A stretch of DNA of 64,000 nucleotides from BJGV01 sp003230615. GTDB lineage: Bacteria > Pseudomonadota > Gammaproteobacteria > Burkholderiales > Nitrosomonadaceae. This document shows, piece by piece, positions 36,167 through 44,538 of this stretch (its first letter is position 1; every line of letters begins with the position of its first letter). The stretch is from contig OY760140.1 of the NCBI GenBank assembly GCA_963663215.1, positions 930,001 through 994,000 on the forward strand, given 5' to 3'. The notes below the pieces were generated by a model. It had not been told where the DNA came from. It searched no databases and was given only the letters and a program-made list of their open reading frames with translations. The translations under genes and the position numbers were made by a program.

Positions 36167-38956
36167 TCATTTTGCTTGCCCCCCCAACAATCTAGCCATA
36201 CGCTGTAAACCATCAATGGCTATCCATCCCTGCTTGGCGCGATAGAGATAGAGTGTCTTGTCACTGTCGTAATCGATTGCCATCAGGTGTATCCACTCGT
36301 TATCGCAGAGTTGTTTGAGAATGGGTTGTCTCTCGATGATGTCGAGGATGCGTTGCCGCGGCGCTTCAACGGCAACAAATAACCGTAAAGGCTCATGATA
36401 GGTCAGATCGCCGCTTGCTACTGATTGCCAGGCAAGGCCTGTCCGCAAATCGCTCTCGGGACCAGACATAATACCGACAAGATCTACCACGTTGTGGTAT
36501 ATCTTGTTACCGCTTCCGTAAATGTCAGGATCGGTTGCCGAGAAATAATGCTCGGCATTGATCCACTGGCCAACCATCATCGGGCCCATCAGAATACCCT
36601 CAAGCAAGGCACCTGTCGGATCAAGCCGATAATCGTGGGAGTTGAGAAAAGTTCTGCCTCCAAGGTTAAGATCGCGGGTCAGCGTTCGCTTGCCAATGAT
36701 GAAAGACGCGTTGCCTGAAAGCCCCCACTCCGGACAAGTTTCGCTCCAATCACCAGCCCTTCGGCAGATCTCCTGTACTGCGCGGGTTGGTGACAGATCT
36801 TTACCAGCCCCTGGCAGTTGAATGCATCGCTCGCGGTTGTTTTGAACAGCCGCTTTTTGCAGGTCTGCCTTCAAGCGCTCAACATCCTGGCGATGGGTGT
36901 CTGGTAGATCTTCGAAATCAAACAAGTCCACGGCATCGGTTGTCGTGGTGTGAACTGCACCTATAAAATGGGTATCTTCAGGAATCACAATACCATTATT
37001 TGCAAGGTGCTTACGCACTTGCGGCTTGTTGGCGATAGCTGCGAATAGACGTGCGTTCGGCTCGCCCGAATTGCCTCCGCATGCCCCACAGTCTAGCGCT
37101 GCCTCGTATGGATTGTTGTCCGACAAGCTCGTGTGTCCCGACACGACGACAAGACGTGCGAAATTATCTGTCAGTCCCATCGTTCGGAGAGCCGTCTCAA
37201 TACTGGCACTCTGTTCTTCTGCGGTCAAGCCGCGATTGGTGTCATCCTTATTGGTCGTCATTTTCGTGGCTACCGGCGGCACAACCGCGCTTTGAAACCG
37301 TTCTTGCCATCTGCGATAAATACCAGGAAAGAATGTTCGTTCCACCAAGTGCCAACTGAAGAGCCACCCGAGTGCTTCTACCATGAAATAGGGGGTAAGC
37401 ACGTGATTCTTCAAGTCGTGAAGAATTTCGTGGAGCATGTGTACAAATTTCTGTCGCGCATCATGTGTGGATTGCAACGCGTTCTGCCCTTCTCTGACTA
37501 CCTCATGGACTAAGTACTTAGGTTCAATAATAGCGGGGCATTGATCAGTTTCGTGATGTTGGTCGAGTACACGACAGCGTATAGGGATACCAAAGAACCC
37601 AGCAAAGCCTATCGTTTCATAGTTTCCGACTGCCTCCAGGTATCTCCGGAACGGCTCTGACCGAACATCGATGCAAAACATGAGCTGAGCTAGAGGCCGG
37701 GTTGTTTGGGTGGCGCCACCTTCTGTTTTGGAAAGGGTTGTTTGAAGCTTGTCAATGAGATTGTCCCGGTAACCAGCCTCGTAGGCATCGAGCCATACAG
37801 GCCCGTGTTCAGACTCCGGAAAATCATCGAGCCAATCTAACAATTGCTGCAGTTGATCGACAGACGCCGCTTCAAGATTTTTCTGTGAAATTTGAAGTGC
37901 GTCGGCCAATCTGGTCAATCGCCAGGCTGCAGCAAGCCGGACATTCTCCGCATTAGAGGTTGTACCCTGTTTGCTTCGTACATGCGACACGATGGCGTTT
38001 AGATTACCTTCAATGCCAAGCTCGGTTCGACAAGTTTGAGCGACGAGTTCTCGTTCGTAAAACAAACGTACAGCAAGGTACTGAACTAAATCGATAGGAT
38101 GCGCTACTTGCCAATTGTAGTTGCTATTTTCTGACCGCCAATTAATAAAGCTTGCCCAGCCGCATAAAGCTGTGAGTTGAAGAGAAAGATAATCCTGTCT
38201 GAGTTCCTGTGGAATAGTAAGCGCATCAAGATGCTCAAGCAAAGCTTCTTCTGGCGATGCTGGCAGAGCTCTAATCTTCTTGCTGCTGTCTGAAATTCCG
38301 CAGGGTGACCATTCCTGAGCCGCTAACGATTTCCAAGCGGCATAGAACCCTTTCTTCCTGCCGGGCATCGGCCAAGAGGCATGCCCCTCATCCATAAAGG
38401 CTTCACACCATTTAATGAGTTCGCGATCGATCTGCCAAACAAGCTGCGTATTAACCGCCTGGTCGCACCACTTGGCCAGGGTAATATCTCGGGCAATAGC
38501 CCAGCTCTCGTCGTGCAACTCAGCCTTAATATTTAGTCGCTCCGCTAAAGAGCGCACCACAGCACTGTTTGGGATACGATTGACGAGCGCCGGGATTGTC
38601 TCATCGGATGGGGCAGTTATTCCTTCTAGCAGATGGGCACGAACTACCTCAAAGTGGCTGACCATTTGTCCGGCAAGCTCCACTTCCCTATCTTGGGCGA
38701 AGGATCGAACTGCTGCATCCAGATGTTGAGCTCCAATTCGTCCAGACTTTACAAGCTGTCTATACATTTCATTTGTCAGATAGCCGCGACCTCCAATGAA
38801 GCGACGCGCAACTCGAATTGCCTCATGGAAGGGTAGCGTCTCCAAGCTGCGTATTGGATTATGGTGGACGAACGTCGTCATCGGCCAGTAGTGGGCGATA
38901 ACCATACTGGCTCGGTGTACCAGCTCTTGAAGTTCTTTCACTTTCACTGAATCCAT
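36167..38956 (-). CDS. dabA: DabA inorganic-carbon transporter subunit (DUF2309)
   Basis: 929 residues, in the DUF2309 size range. Zinc-site residues of the beta-carbonic-anhydrase-like centre are present: Cys and Asp in LMFCIDVRSEPFRR (about 428 and 430), His in VVSGHTSLSDNNP (about 606) and Cys in ALDCGACGGNSGEPNAR (about 623). With DabB it forms the DAB complex, which uses a cation gradient to drive CO2 hydration and accumulate bicarbonate at the inner membrane, feeding RuBisCO in autotrophs. The start overlaps dabB by 13 bases. The operon is clearly more GC-rich than its surroundings, suggesting transfer. Intact. Confidence 0.93.
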   Translation of the reverse strand: MDSVKVKELQELVHRASMVIAHYWPMTTFVHHNPIRSLETLPFHEAIRVARRFIGGRGYLTNEMYRQLVKSGRIGAQHLDAAVRSFAQDREVELAGQMVSHFEVVRAHLLEGITAPSDETIPALVNRIPNSAVVRSLAERLNIKAELHDESWAIARDITLAKWCDQAVNTQLVWQIDRELIKWCEAFMDEGHASWPMPGRKKGFYAAWKSLAAQEWSPCGISDSSKKIRALPASPEEALLEHLDALTIPQELRQDYLSLQLTALCGWASFINWRSENSNYNWQVAHPIDLVQYLAVRLFYERELVAQTCRTELGIEGNLNAIVSHVRSKQGTTSNAENVRLAAAWRLTRLADALQISQKNLEAASVDQLQQLLDWLDDFPESEHGPVWLDAYEAGYRDNLIDKLQTTLSKTEGGATQTTRPLAQLMFCIDVRSEPFRRYLEAVGNYETIGFAGFFGIPIRCRVLDQHHETDQCPAIIEPKYLVHEVVREGQNALQSTHDARQKFVHMLHEILHDLKNHVLTPYFMVEALGWLFSWHLVERTFFPGIYRRWQERFQSAVVPPVATKMTTNKDDTNRGLTAEEQSASIETALRTMGLTDNFARLVVVSGHTSLSDNNPYEAALDCGACGGNSGEPNARLFAAIANKPQVRKHLANNGIVIPEDTHFIGAVHTTTTDAVDLFDFEDLPDTHRQDVERLKADLQKAAVQNNRERCIQLPGAGKDLSPTRAVQEICRRAGDWSETCPEWGLSGNASFIIGKRTLTRDLNLGGRTFLNSHDYRLDPTGALLEGILMGPMMVGQWINAEHYFSATDPDIYGSGNKIYHNVVDLVGIMSGPESDLRTGLAWQSVASGDLTYHEPLRLFVAVEAPRQRILDIIERQPILKQLCDNEWIHLMAIDYDSDKTLYLYRAKQGWIAIDGLQRMARLLGGQAK

Positions 38957-41517
38957 GACTCTCCCTCAGTATTCCAAGTCACATTGGTGAGAGCTGCACT
39001 CAGCAAATCTTGCGGGATGCAGCCGGAAATGAGGAGCATGGAAATCACAAGTACGAATGCGGCAACTTCAACAGGACGAAGATCTTCGTAGCGAAGATCC
39101 TTCCGATGAGGCCCAAAGAGAAGCTGCTGCATGAGCTTGAACAGGTACCAGCTCGAAGCAAACCATGTCGCAATGATTGCTGCCAAACCAAATGAAATGC
39201 CTGTTGATGGGCTTATCAAGATTCCCAGATAACCAAAGAAAAGACCAAATGGCGGCAGTCCAACTGCTGCCATGACCAACAAGCCCATGCACACAGCAAA
39301 ACGCGGCATCGGTTGGAAGAGCCCACCGATTCGGTTTAAATCCAAATCGCCATAGCGGGCACGCACCCGATCCCACGCCAGAAATAATCCGCCACAGACC
39401 AGCGTTACTGTCCACGCATATAACATAGCATCTGGCGTGATCTTGCCGGACTGTGCGAAATGCCACCAAAGTATGGAATACAGCGAGAGCCCACTATAGG
39501 ATAGTAGATGAGAAACACGAATTTGCAAGAGCGCCTTGATTGATCCCCAGAGAGCACCGATGGCAGCCAGCACACTAATAGCTGGCAGAAGCCCCTTCGG
39601 GATTTCCGGAAGAAACCAGGTCATCGCACACATTCCCATCACTGGAAGCAATACGCACAGCGCTGTATCCAATGCTCTAGGCGCTCGCGTCAGCGCAGCT
39701 ACATACACGCCATGAAGTGGAAATAGGGGGACGAGCAAAGCCGAAAGCAACAACAAAGCAACAGTTTTCGGAGACACTGCAGATAGCCCCGCCGTTTGTC
39801 CGAACGCGATGGCTAGACCGAGCCCTGCTACAACAATGAGGGCGACCGGCGAGCAATCAACCATTCTTCCGATTCTTTTGAGGGTGCCGAATAGTCTCAG
39901 GGCAATGCCGTCCAGATAGAGGCGGTTCATAAAGAACAGATATGCGTTAAGTTTCAACCCTCCAGAGCAAGGTGTGCCTTCACCCTTTTGCTGACCGTAT
40001 ACCGAAAAGAGCCAAGCCGAAGCGATTGACAAGACAAGCAGTGCTGTCAGTACCAGGAATGAATTATGCGGCAACTCCGCAGCTTGGAAGTATGCCTCTA
40101 CAACCAAGGGATCTGGATTGAGAAAGTACATAAACTGCTCAGCCGCAAAGAAATAAGCCGTCGATACCAATGCAATCCCAACCAACATACCGACTTTTGT
40201 GACTAACGTTTTCTTAAGACGAAAGAGCGTGAGCATTGCTTGTGATGTGGTCACCCAGCTAAAGAGCAACAGAATCCAAAATCCTTGCGAGTCTAAAAAC
40301 AAAGTTCCGAGCACATCGTGTACTCCGACCGTAATGGCCAGAGGTACTAGAAAAGACAGAACGAAGGCCGCGACCCACCCGATCATGCTGAGGGTTGATT
40401 GGGAAGAAGGTTGCGGTGGTTTTACAGGATGCAAGCGAGCTTCATGAATGCCTTTGCCGCAATTGAGAAAGATGTCGGCCTTGAACATACCGTGAGCGAT
40501 GAGGTGAAACACTGCCAGCGAGAATGCGCCAAGTCCACATGTCATGATCATGTAGCCCATCTGCCCAATAGTCGAGTAGCCGAGAGTTTTTTTGATGTCG
40601 TTTTGCACCAACATCATGCACGTGCCCAAGATTGCAGTGACCAGTCCAATCACCAGAACGACGTGAAGCGTCGTGGGGCTAAGGGCATACAACGGGGCCA
40701 ACCGATTCAAGAGAAAGCCGCCTGCATTGATGATACCGGCGTGGAGCAGCGCATGGATAGGCGTCGGGGCGTACAGTGAATCTGGCAACCACATGTGCAG
40801 TGGGAACTGGGCTGATTTGCTCATCGCACCGATGAAGATTAACAGCGTGACTGCAGTCGCGCCCGTTACCTCCAAGCCGGTTCCAAACAATGCGAATCGC
40901 GTCTGATCAACAGCAGCAAGCTCGAACAGCTGCGCGAATTGGAGGGTTCCATACAGGTGATAGGCAAGCGCGATGCCAGCCAGAAATACCAAGTCTCCGG
41001 CCCGCAACATGATGAAGGTTCGAAAAGAACTCTGCGCCGTAGGGACATGTGCATAGTTGTGAGAGAGCAAGCAGAGAAACCAGCTTAAAACTTGCCAAGA
41101 AATAAAGAGCATCACAAGATCGGCACTCGATACCATGAATAGCAGGGACGAAACCGAGAGCGCCAATAACGTTTGATACCGGCCGCGTCCGCCGTCTTGC
41201 TGCAGGTAACGTGTGGAATAGCGATAGATCAGCGTGCCAAATCCGGAAATCACCACCATCATTACTGCAGACAGTCGGTCAATGGACAACTCCACCACCG
41301 GCAAGATTTTCCAGGGTGCAGCAAAGAGAACGAGACGGGTTGGCTCCGGGCTCTGAGTCGCTTGCCAAAGCAGCAGCAGCGAGGTTGCGAAGCCAACGAA
41401 TATTATCCACCAACCGATCTTGTAGTTCCTGTCGCTCAAGTAGCGATGAGGAAGCGACGTGAGAAGCGCTGCGATTAGCGGCGCCAGTGGAACAAGCAAT
41501 GGGAGAAGACTAAACAT
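38944..41517 (-). CDS. dabB: DabB-type proton-conducting membrane subunit, unusually long
   Basis: 857 residues, almost all membrane helices. The first half is an NuoL/MrpA-like antiporter unit: SAQFPLHMWLPDSLYAPTPI, then HALLHAGIINAGGFLLNRLA and KKTLGYSTIGQMGYM with the conserved Lys and His. The second half (SHLLSYSGLSLYSILWW, then GLLVMAAVGLPPFGLFFGYL) resembles a second ND2/ND4-like unit. DabB proteins I know are nearer 500-600 residues, so this looks like a fusion or extended form. It would supply the ion flux that energises DabA. A beta-CA remnant ends 7 bases upstream. Confidence 0.88.
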   Translation of the reverse strand: MFSLLPLLVPLAPLIAALLTSLPHRYLSDRNYKIGWWIIFVGFATSLLLLWQATQSPEPTRLVLFAAPWKILPVVELSIDRLSAVMMVVISGFGTLIYRYSTRYLQQDGGRGRYQTLLALSVSSLLFMVSSADLVMLFISWQVLSWFLCLLSHNYAHVPTAQSSFRTFIMLRAGDLVFLAGIALAYHLYGTLQFAQLFELAAVDQTRFALFGTGLEVTGATAVTLLIFIGAMSKSAQFPLHMWLPDSLYAPTPIHALLHAGIINAGGFLLNRLAPLYALSPTTLHVVLVIGLVTAILGTCMMLVQNDIKKTLGYSTIGQMGYMIMTCGLGAFSLAVFHLIAHGMFKADIFLNCGKGIHEARLHPVKPPQPSSQSTLSMIGWVAAFVLSFLVPLAITVGVHDVLGTLFLDSQGFWILLLFSWVTTSQAMLTLFRLKKTLVTKVGMLVGIALVSTAYFFAAEQFMYFLNPDPLVVEAYFQAAELPHNSFLVLTALLVLSIASAWLFSVYGQQKGEGTPCSGGLKLNAYLFFMNRLYLDGIALRLFGTLKRIGRMVDCSPVALIVVAGLGLAIAFGQTAGLSAVSPKTVALLLLSALLVPLFPLHGVYVAALTRAPRALDTALCVLLPVMGMCAMTWFLPEIPKGLLPAISVLAAIGALWGSIKALLQIRVSHLLSYSGLSLYSILWWHFAQSGKITPDAMLYAWTVTLVCGGLFLAWDRVRARYGDLDLNRIGGLFQPMPRFAVCMGLLVMAAVGLPPFGLFFGYLGILISPSTGISFGLAAIIATWFASSWYLFKLMQQLLFGPHRKDLRYEDLRPVEVAAFVLVISMLLISGCIPQDLLSAALTNVTWNTEGESWIQ

Positions 41518-41524
41518 TACTTAG

Positions 41525-41826
41525 TCACCGCGATGAATACTTTTGTTTTGGATCAAAGATTTCTATCTGTCTTATCTCTGAGTTGTAAAACCAGCCATGC
41601 ATCTGTAGTATTCCGTTTGCGACTAGTGGCGCAGTAACCGGATCTGCGAGCATTTTTTTAGTTCGTTGAGGACTTTGTATTGACCAGCTATTTTCCAGTC
41701 TGCTTCACTGTCAGACTCAACAGCAGTTGCATACAAACGACGCTGATCTTCGTCTTTAGAGCTCAGGCCTTCTTCTGATTCTGCAAGGAACTTCGTATAT
41801 TCACAATCTGAATGTCCATACACCAA
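41525..41826 (-). pseudogene. Beta-carbonic anhydrase remnant at the head of the dab operon
   Basis: The frame starts VYGHSDCEYTKFLAE, with the His and Cys zinc ligands of beta-CA, and runs to NELKKCS, where an A7 run shifts it. The next frame reads DPVTAPLVANGILQMHGWFY and ends FDPKQKYSSR at 41525, the typical beta-CA C-terminus. The N-terminal third with the first Cys and the Asp-Arg dyad is absent (a stop precedes). It is 7 bases from dabB, so a CA-dabB-dabA operon once existed. Non-functional as it stands. Confidence 0.7.
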
Positions 41827-41954
41827 AAGTTAAATATAAATCTCCTACAAACCAACCTGCTCATTGAAAATATTGTAGGGGTCACTTATAATAAATAACA
41901 GTAAATATATTTTATTATTTTCATAGATGATTATCTATACATTAGGAATGATTC

Positions 41955-42881
41955 ATGCGCCATAGCACCATTCGTCAACTTGAAGTTTTTGCAACTGCTG
42001 CCCGTATGGGAAGCTTTACCCGCACTGCAGAAGAGCTATTCTTGACTCAACCTACGGTGTCAATACAAATTAAGAAATTAACCGACGCAGTTGGTTTGCC
42101 GCTTTTTGAGCAAGTTGGCAAGAAAATGTATCTTACTGATACCGGGCGTGAGTTGTATCGAACCTGCTGTAGTATTTTTGAGCGCATATCACAGTTTGAA
42201 ATGATTGCTGCAGATATGAAGGGGATGAAAATAGGAAAACTACGGCTTGCAGTAGTAACTACCGCAAAATATTTTATACCGCGTCTGCTTGGAAAATTTT
42301 GTCAGCAATATCCTGGTATCGATGTCTCACTAATAGTTTCCAACCGTGAAAATGTTTTAGCACGTTTAGTAGACAACATGGACGATCTCTATATTTTGGG
42401 TCAGCCAACAGAGGATGTGGTGTCACAAGAGTTCCTGGGAAATCCACTCGTAGTACTCGCGCCAATCAACCACCCACTTGCCAAAAAGAAAAAAATTACG
42501 CTTAAGCGAATATCTGAGGAACCATATTTATCACGCGAGGTTGGTTCTGGCACACGCCTGGCAACGGAACGTATTTTTTCTGAGCATGGTTTAAAATTAA
42601 AAGTACGAATGGAATTAGGCAGTAACGAGGCAATCAAGCAGGCTATTATTGGCGGCTTAGGGATTTCAGTCTTGTCACGACACACTTTTGCACTAGATGT
42701 GTCTATGGGACAACTAGCTGTACTTGATGTACAGGGTTTTCCAATTAAAGGGAAGTGGTATTGCGCCTACCCATCAGGAAAACAGTTGTCTATTGTGGCG
42801 CAGACATTTTTAAATTACTTACAGAAAGCACCACAGATTCTGCTTGAGGGATCTCGCCAACATACGAATACTGGGAGTTAG
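41955..42881 (+). CDS. CbbR-type LysR transcriptional regulator
   Basis: 308 residues. The N-terminal winged helix is RQLEVFATAARMGSFTRTAE plus ELFLTQPTVSIQIKKL; the effector domain includes YLSREVGSGTRLATERIFSE and GGLGISVLSRHT. The sequence resembles CbbR, which controls RuBisCO and carbon-concentrating genes in response to metabolites such as RuBP or 2-phosphoglycolate. It is divergent from the CA/dabB/dabA operon across about 130 AT-rich bases, where its binding sites should lie (T-N11-A type; none can be fixed by eye). Its AT content is like the host core, unlike dabAB. Confidence 0.87.
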   Translation: MRHSTIRQLEVFATAARMGSFTRTAEELFLTQPTVSIQIKKLTDAVGLPLFEQVGKKMYLTDTGRELYRTCCSIFERISQFEMIAADMKGMKIGKLRLAVVTTAKYFIPRLLGKFCQQYPGIDVSLIVSNRENVLARLVDNMDDLYILGQPTEDVVSQEFLGNPLVVLAPINHPLAKKKKITLKRISEEPYLSREVGSGTRLATERIFSEHGLKLKVRMELGSNEAIKQAIIGGLGISVLSRHTFALDVSMGQLAVLDVQGFPIKGKWYCAYPSGKQLSIVAQTFLNYLQKAPQILLEGSRQHTNTGS

Positions 42882-42958
42882 CCAATTCTATCTAGAAATA
42901 AAGAAAACACTTCGTTGTGGTTTCACACTGTATATATCTTAAGTATATATGCGTTGTT

Positions 42959-42992
42959 CCAACGTCTTCTTTTGGCACAAAGCAGACATTCG
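42959..42992 (+). repeat. 34-bp hairpin repeat, degenerate copy
   Basis: CTTTTGGCACAAAGCAGACATTCG with a poorer left arm (AACGTCTTCTTTT). It lies immediately behind the stop of the DUF7660-like gene, between convergent genes. Confidence 0.8.
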
Positions 42993-42995
42993 TAT

Positions 42996-43259
42996 TTACT
43001 CATATGTTTTTGCTGCATATAAAATCTCAGCAAATGTCTTCCATGGTTGGTCTTTAGAAAAAGGTTTCTCATAGTTTTCATAACGCTTGTCCTTTTGTTG
43101 TATGCAGGATGCCATGGCACCTAAAAAAGGATACATAGCATGATTGTTCCACTGATCTGGATTCTCTTCATTATCCTCTCGTAGAGCTACTACAAAACAG
43201 GACAAATCATCCCAAGACGCTACCTCCTCCATCTGACTCACTAATTCATTAGCCATCAT
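42996..43259 (-). CDS. DUF7660-like small protein
   Basis: 87 residues. SWDDLSCFVVALREDNEENP, WNNHAMYPFLGAMASCIQ and the C-terminal PWKTFAEILYAAKTYE match my memory of the DUF7660 pattern (WEN...FL.A...W..FA.IL.AA..YE). Such proteins occur next to mobile or toxin regions, and the function is not established. Two adjacent ATGs with GGAGG 3 to 6 bases upstream fix the start. It is followed by a 34-bp hairpin repeat. Confidence 0.65.
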   Translation of the reverse strand: MMANELVSQMEEVASWDDLSCFVVALREDNEENPDQWNNHAMYPFLGAMASCIQQKDKRYENYEKPFSKDQPWKTFAEILYAAKTYE

Positions 43260-43394
43260 AGACCTCCACTTTGGATATAAACTGATTTACTACCTGAAAT
43301 ATGGTAATTACTAGTATAAGTAGTACTAAATAAATGGATCTTTAAAGCATGTGACGCTAGTGATGTATTCATTAATTACTCCTTCATTAGTTTA

Positions 43395-43613
43395 TTAGAT
43401 ATTGACTCCAACACTTTCCAAATATTCCCTCTGTTTTTTCAGTAAGGCTGAAACTTCTCGTAAAGCACTACGTAATCCTCCCTTGTAAGCATTCCTTGAT
43501 ACCTTGACTTTCCCTACCTGTGACCTTGGTCCCGTCGACTTTTCCCACGGCCTCCATTTTTGGATCAGCTTTGCTCGTAGGCTTCGATGTTCTAGAGTCC
43601 GGTAATAGCTCAT
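43395..43613 (-). CDS. Small basic island protein (STGPRSQVGKxxVSRNAYKG type)
   Basis: 72 residues: KWRPWEKSTGPRSQVGKVKV followed by SRNAYKGGLRSALREV and a helical end. The STGPRT/S-GK...S.NA..HG/KG pattern is common in small proteins encoded on proteobacterial integrative elements. It is the last gene of the satellite operon. Role unknown; the basic charge suggests nucleic acid contact. Confidence 0.6.
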   Translation of the reverse strand: MSYYRTLEHRSLRAKLIQKWRPWEKSTGPRSQVGKVKVSRNAYKGGLRSALREVSALLKKQREYLESVGVNI

Positions 43614-43649
43614 TAATATCTCCTGATAGTTTGTTTAGCTTATTTTTAT

Positions 43650-44153
43650 TTATTTTCCCGTGTGCGAGGGTGCCTCATTGTTCACTACTTGTTGTTGTCC
43701 GCTAGCGACGATGTTGGCCTGCTTTGTATAGACAATAGGAGGATTTTTAATGATTGATAAGGTTTCCAACGTTGCCCGGCATTGTGTTTGGCTCTTTAGT
43801 GCTAGGCGCATAAAGCTTTCAAGTCGATTTATATTTTCCTGATTAAAGGCTCGCCTTGCTAATCCGTTGAACATCTCATTTAGTGTATGGGCTTGGGTAA
43901 ACAGCATCGCCTCAGGACGCTTCATGTCGCCACGATTGACAGCTTCAATCTGCTCGCGTAACTCTGCAACTAAATCAAGCATGTCGCTCTTAAATTTTCC
44001 AACAGCTCGTATAGTATGACCTGCTTGAACACAAGGATTTAATAGCGCCCTTGTATCGGTTCGACTATCTGTTTCACCCGGCACCTTGCCTTCCCATAAT
44101 ATTTCTGAATTTGTATTTACAGGTGCCAATTTCGTGTTTTTCTTAGTGGACAT
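43650..44153 (-). CDS. Conserved satellite/phage-like protein
   Basis: 167 residues. Central MLFTQAHTLNEMFNGLARRA and FMRLALKSQTQCRATLETLS, then IIKNPP and YTKQANIV are features I associate with a small protein found with DUF3987 primases on islands; it is helical and may be terminase-small-subunit-like or regulatory. AGGAG lies 6 bases upstream of the ATG. It overlaps the upstream gene by 11 bases, indicating an operon. Confidence 0.6.
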   Translation of the reverse strand: MSTKKNTKLAPVNTNSEILWEGKVPGETDSRTDTRALLNPCVQAGHTIRAVGKFKSDMLDLVAELREQIEAVNRGDMKRPEAMLFTQAHTLNEMFNGLARRAFNQENINRLESFMRLALKSQTQCRATLETLSIIKNPPIVYTKQANIVASGQQQVVNNEAPSHTGK

Positions 44154-44538
44154 TTTGTACTCCTAATTGCTCAGTCAATGCTAGTAATTGCCATGGATCA
44201 TATTTTGATTTGTCTATCAACATTTCGCAGATTGCTGCATGCCGTACTGCGATGGTCAGAATGACATTGCTCGGATCACTGGCAGTGTCGGTGTAGATTG
44301 CACGTTGCGTGTCTGGATTCTCTTTCAGCATAGTTAGGACTTTATGTCGCCGTATTTTTTGCTGGATGTTGCTGGCAGATTCTACGGTTTCATGAGTTTG
44401 TGGACTTGCTACTGCTACAGTTGCTATTTTTGCTATTTTTCCCTTCTTATTCCCTTGTTGAGTAGCAGGAATAGCAGGAATAACAGTAGCAACCTCTCTA
44501 GGTTTGCGTTTTCGGATCAGGTCTGCAAGCAGGGTCAT
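44143..44538 (-). CDS. Hypothetical satellite operon protein
   Basis: 131 residues: a basic Ala/Lys-rich N-terminal third (low complexity) then VLTMLKENPDTQRAIYTDTA, ending YDPWQLLALTEQLGVQNVH. I do not recognise a domain. Its ATG overlaps the stop of the DUF3987 gene (ATGA) with GGAGG just upstream, so it is translationally coupled. Confidence 0.6.
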   Translation of the reverse strand: MTLLADLIRKRKPREVATVIPAIPATQQGNKKGKIAKIATVAVASPQTHETVESASNIQQKIRRHKVLTMLKENPDTQRAIYTDTASDPSNVILTIAVRHAAICEMLIDKSKYDPWQLLALTEQLGVQNVH

